Below are positions 18,524 through 26,467 of a stretch of 37,625 bases of DNA, piece by piece. The position numbers were made by a program, and so were the translations under genes. The number at the start of each line of letters is the position of its first letter. The stretch's first letter is position 1. The notes below the pieces were generated by a model. That model was not told where the DNA came from. It saw only the letters and a program-made list of their open reading frames with translations, and ran no database searches. The stretch lies in assembly GCA_036001465.1 (NCBI GenBank), contig DASYUH010000071.1:1-37625 (forward strand). Direction: 5' to 3'. This DNA comes from Candidatus Polarisedimenticolia bacterium. GTDB lineage: Bacteria; Acidobacteriota; Polarisedimenticolia; Gp22-AA2.

Positions 18524-19416
18524 CGAGGATCCTGTCCGAGCATGAGGCCGGGTCGCGTTCCGGACGCCGTGGGGCCGGGCCGGCCCGGCGCCGCGTGTCC
18601 CGCTTCGTCGCGGTCGTGGCCGTCGTCCTCGCGGCCGGTGTCGCGCCGCTGCTCGCCCACGACTTCTATCTGATTCCGGAGCTCTCCCGCCCCGCAGCCG
18701 GCGCGACGATCCGTCTCGCCCTGCACGTGAGCGAGGTCTTTCCCGGCGATCCGGTCGACTGGCGGGGGGACAAGACGAGCGCGTTCTTCCTGCAGGACGC
18801 GAAGGGACGGCTCGATCTCAAGGACCGGGTCCCCGAGGGAAAGCCGCTCATGCCCCGCGTGACTTTGCGCGCGCCGGGCACGACCGTCATCGCGCTCGTC
18901 AGCGAGCCGAGCTATATCGAGATCGCCGCGCCCGCGTTCCAGGATTACCTGAAACACGAGGGGCACACCGAGATCCTGGAGATGCGCTCCCGCATGGGCG
19001 CCGCCGGGGCCCCCGGGAGGGAGCGCTACAGGCGGTACGTCAAGACCCTCGTGAATGCGGGCGGGGCGGCGTCCGACGCCGCCCTCGCGAACCTGAATCT
19101 GACGATCGAGATCATCCCGGAAGCGCAGCCCGCCGCGGTGCGCCCGGGAGGGAAGCTCCCGGTGCGCGTCCTCATGGAGGGGATGCCGCTGGCGGGCGGC
19201 CAGTTGTGCGCCACCCACGCCGGATTCTCCAAGGAACACGACGCGTATGCCTGGTGCGGCCGTCTCGACCCGCAGGGACGCGCCTCCGTGCCGATCGCGG
19301 CACCCGGCTGGCAGATCGTCAGGACCACCCGGATGCGCCCCCTGGCCGGAGACGATCGCGCCGACTGGGTCTCCTACTGGTCGGCGATCACCTTCGAGAT
19401 CCCGGAGATCCGATGA
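18520..19416 (+). CDS. Exported DUF4198-family protein
   Basis: The 298-residue reading starts at GTG 18520, overlapping the hemY stop as GTGA. An alternative GTG at 18595 would begin directly at the signal peptide (VSRFVAVVAVVLAAGVAPLLA). After the predicted cleavage the mature protein begins HDFYLIPE, the His-Asp start characteristic of DUF4198, a family that includes NikK-like periplasmic metal-uptake accessory proteins. A beta-rich body follows (residues about 60-290), with Cys in GGQLCATH and AYAWCGR near the end. A role in metal handling beside heme synthesis is attractive but unproven. It is placed inside the heme operon and overlaps rpiB by four bases. Confidence 0.75.
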   Translation: MTRILSEHEAGSRSGRRGAGPARRRVSRFVAVVAVVLAAGVAPLLAHDFYLIPELSRPAAGATIRLALHVSEVFPGDPVDWRGDKTSAFFLQDAKGRLDLKDRVPEGKPLMPRVTLRAPGTTVIALVSEPSYIEIAAPAFQDYLKHEGHTEILEMRSRMGAAGAPGRERYRRYVKTLVNAGGAASDAALANLNLTIEIIPEAQPAAVRPGGKLPVRVLMEGMPLAGGQLCATHAGFSKEHDAYAWCGRLDPQGRASVPIAAPGWQIVRTTRMRPLAGDDRADWVSYWSAITFEIPEIR

Positions 19417-19856
19417 ACATCGCCCTCGGCAGCGATCACGCCGGCCATTCCCTGAAGAACGCGCTGCTCGAGCTCCTGCGGGGGGACGGCCACGTGGTGT
19501 CCGACCTGACTCCGGCGCTCGATCCCCAGGACGACTACCCGGATGCGGCGGCCGCGGTCGGGCGGGCCGTCGCCGGGGGGACGGCGGAGCGCGGCATCGT
19601 GGTGTGCGGCAGCGGCGTCGGCGCCTCGGTGGCGGCCAACAAGATCCGCGGCGTGCGCGCCGGCCTGTGCCACGACACCTACAGCGCACGGCAGGGGGTG
19701 GAGCACGACGACATCAACGTCCTCTGCCTGGGGGCCCGCGTAATCGGCGACGCCGTGGCGCGCGACCTCGTGCGCGCCTTCCTCGGCGCCCTCTTCAGCG
19801 GCGAGGAACGGCACGCCCGCCGCCTGCGCAAGATCCGCGATCTCGAGACGAGCTGA
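19413..19856 (+). CDS. rpiB: Ribose-5-phosphate isomerase B
   Basis: The 147-residue cytoplasmic enzyme interconverts ribose-5-phosphate and ribulose-5-phosphate in the pentose phosphate pathway. Hallmarks are IALGSDHAGHSLK (N-terminus), DYPDAAAAVG, the catalytic Cys in GIVVCGSGVGASVAANK, CHDTYSARQGVEHDDINVLCLGARV and a basic C-terminal helix. Length and motifs match RpiB, not RpiA. The ATG overlaps the preceding stop (ATGA), so it is the last gene of the hemDE transcript although its pathway is unrelated. It converges on the phosphate-transporter gene with 32 bases between. Confidence 0.95.
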   Translation: MNIALGSDHAGHSLKNALLELLRGDGHVVSDLTPALDPQDDYPDAAAAVGRAVAGGTAERGIVVCGSGVGASVAANKIRGVRAGLCHDTYSARQGVEHDDINVLCLGARVIGDAVARDLVRAFLGALFSGEERHARRLRKIRDLETS

Positions 19857-19888
19857 AGCGCCCGCTCGTCGGCCAGCCTCCTGGGCTC

Positions 19889-20884
19889 CTAGACGAACAG
19901 CCGGATGAGGAGGTAGGTCGCCGCGGCGATCGCCGCGGAGACCGGAATCGTCAGGATCCAGGCCCAGATAATCCGGCGCGCCACCCCCCAGCGCACCGCC
20001 GACAGGCGATGCGTCGCCCCAACCCCCATGATCGCACCGGTGATGGTGTGGGTGGTCGACACCGGGATGCCCCAGAGCGAGGCTCCCAGAATGGTGATCG
20101 CCCCCGCGGTCTCGGCACTGAAGCCGCCGATCGGGCGGAGCTTGGTGATGCGCATCCCCATGGTCTTGACGATCCGCCAGCCCCCCATCAGCGTGCCGGC
20201 CGCGATGGCGGCATGGCACGTGAGGATGACCCAGAGGGGGACGTGGAACTCCTTCATGTATCCCGAGGTGAACAGGAGGATCGTGATGATCCCCATGGTC
20301 TTCTGGGCGTCGTTGGTGCCGTGGCCGAGGCTGTAGAACGCCGCCGAGACGAGCTGCAGGCGGCGGAAGCGGCGATCCACGACCGACGGCATCGAGTAGC
20401 GGTGCAGGAAGAACAGCAGGATCATGGTCGAAAAACCGATCAGGAAACCGATGACGGGCGACAGGACGATGAACAGGAGAATCTTTCCGAGGCCCTGCGG
20501 GAGCAGGACCGAGGTCCCCGAATGGGCCACGGCGGCGCCCGCCAGGCCGCCGATCAGGGCGTGCGAGGAGGAGACCGGCAGCCCCAGCCACCAGGTGAGG
20601 AGGTTCCAGACGATGGCGCCGACGAGGCCCCCCAGGACCACCCAGCGGTCGATGGCCGTGGGCTCGACCACCCCCTTGCCCAGGGTCGTCGCCACCTTCA
20701 CGCCGAAGCCGAAGGCCGCGACGAAATTGAAGAAGGCCGCCCAGGCCACGGCGGTGTTGGGGGACAGGGTCCCCGTGGAGACGATCGTGGCGACCGAGTT
20801 GGCGGCGTCGTGGAAGCCGTTGAGAAAGTCGAATACTAGCGCGATCGCGATGATGGCGATGACGGTGAGCAGGACGGTGTCGAT
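19889..20884 (-). CDS. PiT-family inorganic phosphate transporter (start codon non-canonical)
   Basis: The usable reading frame runs from just after the stop of the upstream gene (20921-20923) to 19889. The family N-terminus, containing LVFDFLNGFHDAANSVAT, lies upstream of the first standard start in this frame (GTG 20749), which would give only 286 residues and remove the first transmembrane helix and the GFHDAANS motif. Between the previous stop and that motif there is no ATG, GTG or TTG. An ATC at 20884 lies six bases after GGGGAG and gives a 331-residue protein, normal for PiT. CTG a few codons later is an alternative. The second PiT motif is in FYSLGHGTNDAQKTMG. It moves phosphate with a cation across the inner membrane; the DUF47 partner lies directly upstream. 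Confidence 0.88.
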   Translation of the reverse strand: MDTVLLTVIAIIAIALVFDFLNGFHDAANSVATIVSTGTLSPNTAVAWAAFFNFVAAFGFGVKVATTLGKGVVEPTAIDRWVVLGGLVGAIVWNLLTWWLGLPVSSSHALIGGLAGAAVAHSGTSVLLPQGLGKILLFIVLSPVIGFLIGFSTMILLFFLHRYSMPSVVDRRFRRLQLVSAAFYSLGHGTNDAQKTMGIITILLFTSGYMKEFHVPLWVILTCHAAIAAGTLMGGWRIVKTMGMRITKLRPIGGFSAETAGAITILGASLWGIPVSTTHTITGAIMGVGATHRLSAVRWGVARRIIWAWILTIPVSAAIAAATYLLIRLFV

Positions 20885-20920
20885 GGGCGGCTCCCCGGCG
20901 CAACCGGCGGCGGTCGCGTT

Positions 20921-21544
20921 CTACTGGTTCTTCAGGATGATCCGTTCCAGGACGATGGCGATCCCTTCGGCGGCGTCGGTGGCCCTCTCGAGCGTCTCGA
21001 TGATCTCCTTCGCCTTGATGATGAAGATCGGGTCGCGCCCCGAGTCGAGGATGCGCACCACCGCCTCGCGATAGAGCCGGTCTCCCTCCTTCTCGAGCTG
21101 GTTGATGCGCGCGCAGCGCTCCATGATGGTCTTCGAGTCCTTGAGGTGGGTGACCGCCAGTCGGATCTCCTCCGCCTGCCGGTGGACGATGCGGGTCAGG
21201 TCGGCCGCGTCCGGGATTTCGGCCCCCACCCTGAACAGCACCGCCCGGCTGGCGGCCGCGTCGATCAGGTCGACCAGGTCGTCCAGGTGCGATCCGAGGT
21301 CGTGGATGTCCTCGCGATCGATCGGCGTGATGAACGTGCGGTGCAGCGCCTTCACCAGCTCGTGGATGAGGACGTCGCAGCGGTGCTCGATGTCCTTGAT
21401 GCGCGTCGCGCCCGCGGCCGGATCCCCCCCCTTGCCGTTGCGGAACATCTCCTCCAGGATGAGCGCCGCCTCGGCTGCCCCTGCCGCCAGGGACTCGAAG
21501 GTCTCGAAGAACAGGCGGTCGGTCTTCTTCACGCTCAGAATCAT
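20921..21544 (-). CDS. DUF47 / PhoU-like phosphate-transport accessory protein
   Basis: The 207-residue all-helical protein matches the PhoU-related DUF47 family. Typical segments are FFETFESLAAGAAEAA, IKDIEHRCDVLIHELVKALHRTFITPIDREDI, with the conserved Asp/Glu metal-site residues, LDDLVDLIDAAA and IIKAKEIIETLERATDAAEGIA. Such proteins are usually encoded beside PiT transporters and are thought to modulate them. That is the arrangement here: the ATG at 21544 overlaps the flavin-reductase stop by four bases and the transporter follows within 40 bases. Confidence 0.9.
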   Translation of the reverse strand: MILSVKKTDRLFFETFESLAAGAAEAALILEEMFRNGKGGDPAAGATRIKDIEHRCDVLIHELVKALHRTFITPIDREDIHDLGSHLDDLVDLIDAAASRAVLFRVGAEIPDAADLTRIVHRQAEEIRLAVTHLKDSKTIMERCARINQLEKEGDRLYREAVVRILDSGRDPIFIIKAKEIIETLERATDAAEGIAIVLERIILKNQ

Positions 21545-22062
21545 TCGGCGCCTCCGGTTTCCTTGCGGGTCTTCGTCCGGGTCTCGGCCACCTTGTGATA
21601 GGCGCCGTCGCAGTAGAGCAGCGGACGCCCTTCGGAGTGTCCGGCCGCCTCGACGCGGCCGACGAAGATCGTGTGGTCCCCGCCGTCGTGGGCCGCCTCC
21701 AGGGAGCAGTCGAACCAGGCCAGGCAGTCGTTCAGGATCGGAGCGCCGGTCTCCGCCTTGCGGTACGCGCATCCGTCCAGCCAGTTTCCGTGCTCGCCCA
21801 AGTGGCCGGCGGCCAGCTCGGAGAGGCGCTCCTGCCCCGCCCGGAGCACGTTGATGGCGAAGGCGCGGTGCCGGTCGATCAGGCCGTGGCTGCGGGCCTT
21901 CTTGTCGATGCAGGCGAGGACCAGGGGCGGGTTGAGCGACAGCGAGCAGAAGGAGCTGACCGTGATCCCCATGATCCCCCCTTCCCGCCGCGTGGTGAGG
22001 ATCGACACGCCGCTCGACCAGCGGCGCATGGCGCTCTTGAACTGATCAACCGTGACCGGCAC
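21541..22062 (-). CDS. Flavin reductase-like FMN-binding protein
   Basis: The 173-residue protein starts at GTG 22062 (VPVTVDQFKSAMRRWSSGVSILTT). It shows the flavin-reductase (HpaC/split-barrel) pattern: the RWSSGV(S/T) opening, GITVSSFCSLSLNPPLVLACIDKKARS for flavin phosphate binding, FAINVL, and the late DHTIFVGRVEAA and PLLYCDGAYHKV elements. Members reduce FMN or FAD with NAD(P)H or form the flavin half of two-component oxygenases. The partner is unknown; the Rieske enzyme is far away. It is first in a minus-strand unit with DUF47 and the phosphate transporter, a combination with no obvious functional logic. Confidence 0.85.
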   Translation of the reverse strand: MPVTVDQFKSAMRRWSSGVSILTTRREGGIMGITVSSFCSLSLNPPLVLACIDKKARSHGLIDRHRAFAINVLRAGQERLSELAAGHLGEHGNWLDGCAYRKAETGAPILNDCLAWFDCSLEAAHDGGDHTIFVGRVEAAGHSEGRPLLYCDGAYHKVAETRTKTRKETGGAE

Positions 22063-22091
22063 CCTGCGGCTCCGAGACGGCGCGGGCGAGC

Positions 22092-22121
22092 GTGACGCGC
22101 GCGCGTGAAGCGGAATATTAT
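22092..22121 (+). promoter_or_regulatory. Candidate promoter for the MerA-like flavoprotein gene
   Basis: GTGACG (22092-22097) is followed after 18 bases by TATTAT (22116-22121). A start near 22128 leaves a leader of about 39 bases with GGAGGTGGAGGG before the ATG at 22167. The same AT-rich patch may also serve the divergent flavin-reductase gene (GATAAT on the minus strand), but no -35 box was found for that direction. Confidence 0.4.
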
Positions 22122-22166
22122 CCCGACTTCACGAATCCCGGGCACGGAACGGAGGTGGAGGGTCGG

Positions 22167-23654
22167 ATGGGGCGCGCGGGCCGTGGCGAGGGAGTCTACA
22201 ACGTCGTGGTCATCGGGGGGGGGACCGCCGGCCTGGTGACCGCCGCCGGCACGGCCGCGCTGGGGGGACGGGTCGCCCTCGTCGAGCGCCATCGGATGGG
22301 GGGCGACTGCCTGAACTACGGCTGCGTCCCCAGCAAGGCGTTGATTGCCTCGGCGCGCGCCGCCGCCCGGATGCGGCACGCCGGCCTGCAAGCGCTCGAT
22401 CCCGTCGACGTGGCGGTGGACTACGGCCGCGTCGTCAGGCGCCTGAAGGCCCTGCGGGCGCGGATCGAGCCGCACGACTCCGCCGCGCGCTTCGAAGGGC
22501 TCGGCGTGGATGTCTTCTTCGGGCAGGCCGCGCTCGAATCTCCGCACGCGGTCGCGGTCGGCGGGGCCGTCCTCAGGGCGCGCCACATCGTGCTGGCCAC
22601 CGGCGGCCGCGCCGCGATCCCCGACGTGCCCGGCCTGCAGGAGGCCGGGTTCCTGACGAACGAGACCGTCTTCGAGCGCGAGGAGCCGCCCGGCCGGCTC
22701 CTGGTGATGGGGGGCGGACCGATCGGCTGCGAGCTGGCCCAGGCGATGGCGCGGCTGGGGGCGCGGGTCACCCTGATCGATCGGGGCGGGCAGCTCCTGC
22801 ATCGCGAGGACCCTGACGTCGCGGCGCTCGTCCAGGCGGGGCTCGAGGCGGACGGCGTGGGCGTTCTGTTGCGCGCCCGGGTGGAATCGATCGCACAGGG
22901 ACGGGACGGGGCGCACCGCGCCCGCGTCCGCCAGGACGGCGGCGACCCGGGGTCCGCGACCTCCCGGGACGTCGAGGCCGACACGATCCTGGTCGCCGCC
23001 GGCCGCCGCCCCAACATCGAGGGGCTCGGCCTGGAGAAGGCCGGCGTGGCGATGACTCGGAAGGGGGTGACCGTCGATGATTTCCTGAGGACGACCCGGC
23101 GGAACATTTTCGCCGCCGGCGATGTGTGCGGCCCCTACCAGTTCACCCACTTCGCCGAATACCAGGCTCGCCTGATCGTCCGCAACATTCTCCTGTCCCC
23201 CCTGGGGGGCCTCGGGAAGGCGAAGGCCGACTACCGTGTCGTGCCGTGGACCACGTTCACCGAGCCGGAGGTGGCGCGCGTCGGCGTGAACGAGACGGAC
23301 GCGGCCCGGGCCGGGATCCCGTGCGACGTGCACCGCTTCCCTTACAGCCAGCTGGACCGGGCTATCCTCGAGAGCGACGAAACCGGTTTCGCGAAAGTGA
23401 TCACGACGAAAGGGAAGGACACCCTTCTCGGCGCGACGGTCGTGGGGGCGGGGGCCGGGGAGGTGATCCACGAGCTGGTCCTGGCGATGCGGGAGCGGAT
23501 CGGCCTGTCGAGGCTGTCGTCGATGATCCACGTCTACCCGACGTTTTCGCAGGCCCTGCAGCGCGGCGCCGATGCCTTCATGCGGACGCGGCTCACCCCG
23601 GGGGCACGCGCTCTCTTCTCCCGCCTCTACGCGTGGCAGCGGAGATCCCCGTGA
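22167..23654 (+). CDS. MerA-like FAD-dependent pyridine nucleotide-disulfide oxidoreductase
   Basis: The start ATG 22167 follows GGAGGTGGAGGG and puts the FAD motif VVVIGGGTAGLVTAA at residues 13-27; a longer reading from 22092 adds a non-conserved extension. The 495-residue protein has the redox disulfide Cys48-x4-Cys53 (GGDCLNYGCVPSKAL), an NAD(P)-binding motif in GGGPIGCELAQAMARLGA, the second FAD motif IFAAGDVCG and a dimer-interface end with MIHVYPTFSQAL. It lacks the vicinal Cys pair at the C-terminus of true mercuric reductases and has no N-terminal HMA domain, so Hg2+ reduction is unlikely. The next gene, a TVP38/TMEM64 protein, overlaps by four bases; these two families often occur together or fused. 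The physiological substrate is unknown. Confidence 0.88.
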   Translation: MGRAGRGEGVYNVVVIGGGTAGLVTAAGTAALGGRVALVERHRMGGDCLNYGCVPSKALIASARAAARMRHAGLQALDPVDVAVDYGRVVRRLKALRARIEPHDSAARFEGLGVDVFFGQAALESPHAVAVGGAVLRARHIVLATGGRAAIPDVPGLQEAGFLTNETVFEREEPPGRLLVMGGGPIGCELAQAMARLGARVTLIDRGGQLLHREDPDVAALVQAGLEADGVGVLLRARVESIAQGRDGAHRARVRQDGGDPGSATSRDVEADTILVAAGRRPNIEGLGLEKAGVAMTRKGVTVDDFLRTTRRNIFAAGDVCGPYQFTHFAEYQARLIVRNILLSPLGGLGKAKADYRVVPWTTFTEPEVARVGVNETDAARAGIPCDVHRFPYSQLDRAILESDETGFAKVITTKGKDTLLGATVVGAGAGEVIHELVLAMRERIGLSRLSSMIHVYPTFSQALQRGADAFMRTRLTPGARALFSRLYAWQRRSP

Positions 23655-24385
23655 GCACGGTCGTGGACGGGCCCCCCCGCGACGGCCGGACCGGGGCGCG
23701 TCGCATGGCCCTTCTTCTGGCGCTGGCCGCGGCGCTGTTCATCGCGGCCCGCGTGCTCCCCATCGGCGCATGGCTTGCGTCGCTGAACGGCCTCTTCACC
23801 CGGCTCGGCCCCTGGGGGATCGTCCTCTTCGTCCTCGTCTATGCCCTGGCCGCCGTCCTGTTCGTCCCCGGCTCGCCGCTCACGGTCGGGGCGGGCCTCG
23901 TCTACGGGCTCGGGCCGGGCTTCGCGGCGGCGTCGGCCGGGTCGACGCTCGGCGCCGCGTGCGCCTTCCTGGTCGCGCGCTACCTGGCCCGCGATCGGGT
24001 CGAGCGCTGGGTCGGGGGCGATCCCCGATTCCGGGCCATCGACGAGGCGGTCGGCCGCGAGGGATGGACGATCGTCCTGCTCACCCGACTGAGCCCCGTC
24101 TTTCCATTCAACCTTCTTAACTATCTCTACGGCCTGACGCGCGTCCCGTTCCACACCTACCTTCCCGCCTCGTGGATCGGCATGATGCCCGGGACGCTCC
24201 TGTACGTGTATCTGGGGTTCGCGGGACGGACCGTGGCGCAGGCCGCCACGGCCGGGCTGGCGCGCTCCCCCGCCGAATACGCCTTCTGGGCCACAGGCCT
24301 CCTCGCGACGATCGCCGTGACGCTCTACGTCACGCGCCTCGCGCGGCGGGCTCTGCACAGCCGGGCCGGATGGAGTGCAGGTTGA
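23651..24385 (+). CDS. TVP38/TMEM64 (VTT-domain) membrane protein
   Basis: The reading of about 244 residues begins at GTG 23651 (GTGA overlap with the upstream stop); an internal ATG at 23705 could also serve. Several hydrophobic segments are visible: about residues 19-38, 48-70, 73-106, 155-200 and 215-235. The VTT signature includes FVPGSPLTVGAGLVYGLGPGF, then RLSPVFPFNLLNYLYGLTRVPF and the TYLPASWIGMMPGTLLYVYLG stretch. These inner-membrane proteins belong to the DedA/VTT superfamily, implicated in lipid scrambling and membrane homeostasis. The tight coupling to the MerA-like flavoprotein suggests a membrane-linked redox function, which is inferred from recurrent pairing rather than from this sequence. 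Confidence 0.87.
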   Translation: MSTVVDGPPRDGRTGARRMALLLALAAALFIAARVLPIGAWLASLNGLFTRLGPWGIVLFVLVYALAAVLFVPGSPLTVGAGLVYGLGPGFAAASAGSTLGAACAFLVARYLARDRVERWVGGDPRFRAIDEAVGREGWTIVLLTRLSPVFPFNLLNYLYGLTRVPFHTYLPASWIGMMPGTLLYVYLGFAGRTVAQAATAGLARSPAEYAFWATGLLATIAVTLYVTRLARRALHSRAGWSAG

Positions 24386-24582
24386 GATGGTCCGCTTTGG
24401 CCGCCGAATCCGGCGCCGCGGTGGTGATCTGACCGGTGGGCCCTGCCAGGATGCCCGCGACGGCGATAAGATTCACTACACTTCGCTCAAGGCCGCCACC
24501 TTCACGAACAAGTCTCGAAGTCACGAATTTCCGTCCTCCCGGGGTGACTTGTCCTTGACCAAGATCCTACTGGCAACTCCCC

Positions 24583-24610
24583 TTGACTGGTACCGGGGAA
24601 CCTGTACGAT
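24583..24610 (+). promoter_or_regulatory. Promoter for the ASPIC/TPR gene pair
   Basis: TTGACT (24583-24588) and TACGAT (24605-24610) are separated by 16 bases. Transcription would start near 24617, giving a leader of about 42 bases. The leader includes the Shine-Dalgarno run GGGAGGGG (24641-24648), 10 bases before the ATG at 24659. The -35 sequence is identical to that of the PKS operon promoter. Confidence 0.5.
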
Positions 24611-24658
24611 CACCAGCACACGACACACTCGGCGGGTTCCGGGAGGGGTAACCAATCC

Positions 24659-26467
24659 ATGGAAAAGTATCGCGGGAGTATGGACGCGAAGCGGGCGGTA
24701 GCCCTGCTCCTCGGCCTCATGGATCTCGCCGCCGTGGTTGGCTGCGGCGCCGCGGCCGTGGACTCGGGCACCGCGAAAGGGCATGGAGCCGCCGCGGAAG
24801 CGCCCGTGGCTGATGTTCGCTCTGATCGTCACTACCCGCAGTTCGAGGACGTGACGCAGAGGGCCGGCATCACGTCCGTCCACCACAAGCCCGACCTCGA
24901 TCCCAAATTGGGCAACATCATGAATTGGCTGGCGTCCGTGGGGGCGGCTGTGGCTGCCGCCGACTACGACGGGGACGGGGACATCGACCTTTACGTCAGC
25001 GACTCGCGGACCGGGTATCCAAACCAACTCTACCGCAACGACGGAGTCTTCCACTTCACGGACGTGGCCGTTGAGGCCGGTGTAGCGCGCGTCAACGAGA
25101 ACAAAGGGACCTCGATGGACGCCGTCTTCGGCGACATCGACAACGACGGGCACCCCGACCTCTATGTCGTCAAGTGGGGCTGCAACGTTCTCTTCCATAA
25201 CAACGGCGACGGCACCTTCACCGACATCACGCGGGCGGCCGGCGTGGGCGACTGCGGCAACGGCAACGCCGCGGTCTTCGTGGACTACGATCTCGACGGG
25301 AACCTCGATCTCATGGTCGGCAATTATTTCAAGCCGGCCGACCTGTGGCACATCTCGACGACCAGAATCATGCATGACAGCTTCGAGAGCTCGCGCAACG
25401 CCGGCAAGAACCTCGTCTACCACAACAACGGGGACGGGACCTTCACCGACGTGGCGCACCAGCTCGGGATGGACGACACGGGCTGGACGCTCGACCTGGG
25501 CTGTGGCGACATCGACAACGACGGCGACCAGGACTGTTACATCGCCAACGACTTCGGCGACGACAAGCTGTTCAGGAACGAAGGGAGCGGGACCTTCAGC
25601 GATATCACGAAGGCCGCCAAGGGGACCGACACCAAGAAGGGGATGAACGTCGATTTCGGCGATTACAACAACGACGGCTTCCTGGACATCTATGTCACCA
25701 ACATCACCACGATCGAATACCTGCACGAAGGGAACATGCTCTGGCACAACATGGGGAACGGCACCTTCGTCGACGTCGCCGATCCAGCGGAGGTGTTCGA
25801 GGGAGGTTGGGGGTGGTGCGGCAAGTTCCTCGACTACGACAACGACGGCGACCTCGACATCTTCACGGTCAACGGGTTCGTGTCCGCGGGGGAGGGGAAC
25901 TACTGGTACGATCTCGCGACCATGGCCACGACACCGGACCTTGACATCACCGACACCAGGACCTGGCCGATGATGGGCGACCGGAGCTTTTCCGGGTACG
26001 AGCCATCGCGCCTGTTCCAAAACGACGGTCCGACCTTCGTCGAGGTTGCCCAACGCGAGGGGATCACGGACACCTTCGACGGACGGGGCATCGCCGTAGC
26101 CGACCTCGACAGCGACGGTTGGCCGGATCTCTTCGTCGCGAACCAAGGCGCGCGGCCGACGCTTTACCGCAACCGGGGGATCCCCGGACGCCACTGGATC
26201 GATTTTGACCTGCGCCAAACCGGGCGCAACACCAGCGCGATCGGGGCACGCGTGACGCTGCGCTCCGGCGGCTTGACGCAGATCCGCGAGGTGGACGGCG
26301 GGAACGGCTACGCCTCGCAGAGCAGCACCATACTGCACTTCGGCCTGGGGACGTCCACGACCGTGGACGAGGCAACGATTCGCTGGCCCGACGGCGCCAG
26401 GGAGGGGCTGCGAAACCTCCGGCCGGACAGCGTTGTCCGGCGCGTGCATCCCTTCAAGCGGAGATGA
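24659..26467 (+). CDS. CRTAC1-type FG-GAP/ASPIC (UnbV) lipoprotein
   Basis: The 602-residue protein begins with a signal peptide ending in a lipobox (AVVGC, Cys29), so a lipid anchor is likely. Seven calcium-loop-like DxDxDGxxD/DxNxDGxxD repeats are visible at about 102-110, 159-167, 209-217, 284-292, 335-343, 392-400 and 482-490, each followed by the FG-GAP/VCBS phrase (N-x-G-D/S-G-T-F). They suggest a seven-bladed beta-propeller. Residues about 525-590 form an ASPIC/UnbV domain, with SAIGARV, the REVDGGNGYASQSS segment and FGLG. Family members are extracytoplasmic; the C-terminal domain was named partly from enediyne-locus UnbV proteins. The stop overlaps the TPR gene (ATGA). It converges on the DUF1702 and ketosynthase operon, so it probably belongs to the same pathway, function unknown. 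Confidence 0.9.
   Translation: MEKYRGSMDAKRAVALLLGLMDLAAVVGCGAAAVDSGTAKGHGAAAEAPVADVRSDRHYPQFEDVTQRAGITSVHHKPDLDPKLGNIMNWLASVGAAVAAADYDGDGDIDLYVSDSRTGYPNQLYRNDGVFHFTDVAVEAGVARVNENKGTSMDAVFGDIDNDGHPDLYVVKWGCNVLFHNNGDGTFTDITRAAGVGDCGNGNAAVFVDYDLDGNLDLMVGNYFKPADLWHISTTRIMHDSFESSRNAGKNLVYHNNGDGTFTDVAHQLGMDDTGWTLDLGCGDIDNDGDQDCYIANDFGDDKLFRNEGSGTFSDITKAAKGTDTKKGMNVDFGDYNNDGFLDIYVTNITTIEYLHEGNMLWHNMGNGTFVDVADPAEVFEGGWGWCGKFLDYDNDGDLDIFTVNGFVSAGEGNYWYDLATMATTPDLDITDTRTWPMMGDRSFSGYEPSRLFQNDGPTFVEVAQREGITDTFDGRGIAVADLDSDGWPDLFVANQGARPTLYRNRGIPGRHWIDFDLRQTGRNTSAIGARVTLRSGGLTQIREVDGGNGYASQSSTILHFGLGTSTTVDEATIRWPDGAREGLRNLRPDSVVRRVHPFKRR

Noticed and set aside
19247-20839. 530-codon plus-strand frame spanning rpiB and the phosphate transporter
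   Set aside because: Overlaps two conserved genes in other frames; the Arg/Gly/Asp-rich translation shows no domain.
22167-23654. Annotation as mercuric reductase (merA)
   Set aside because: There is no N-terminal HMA domain and no C-terminal vicinal cysteine pair, and no mer genes are nearby, so only the general flavoprotein family is assigned.
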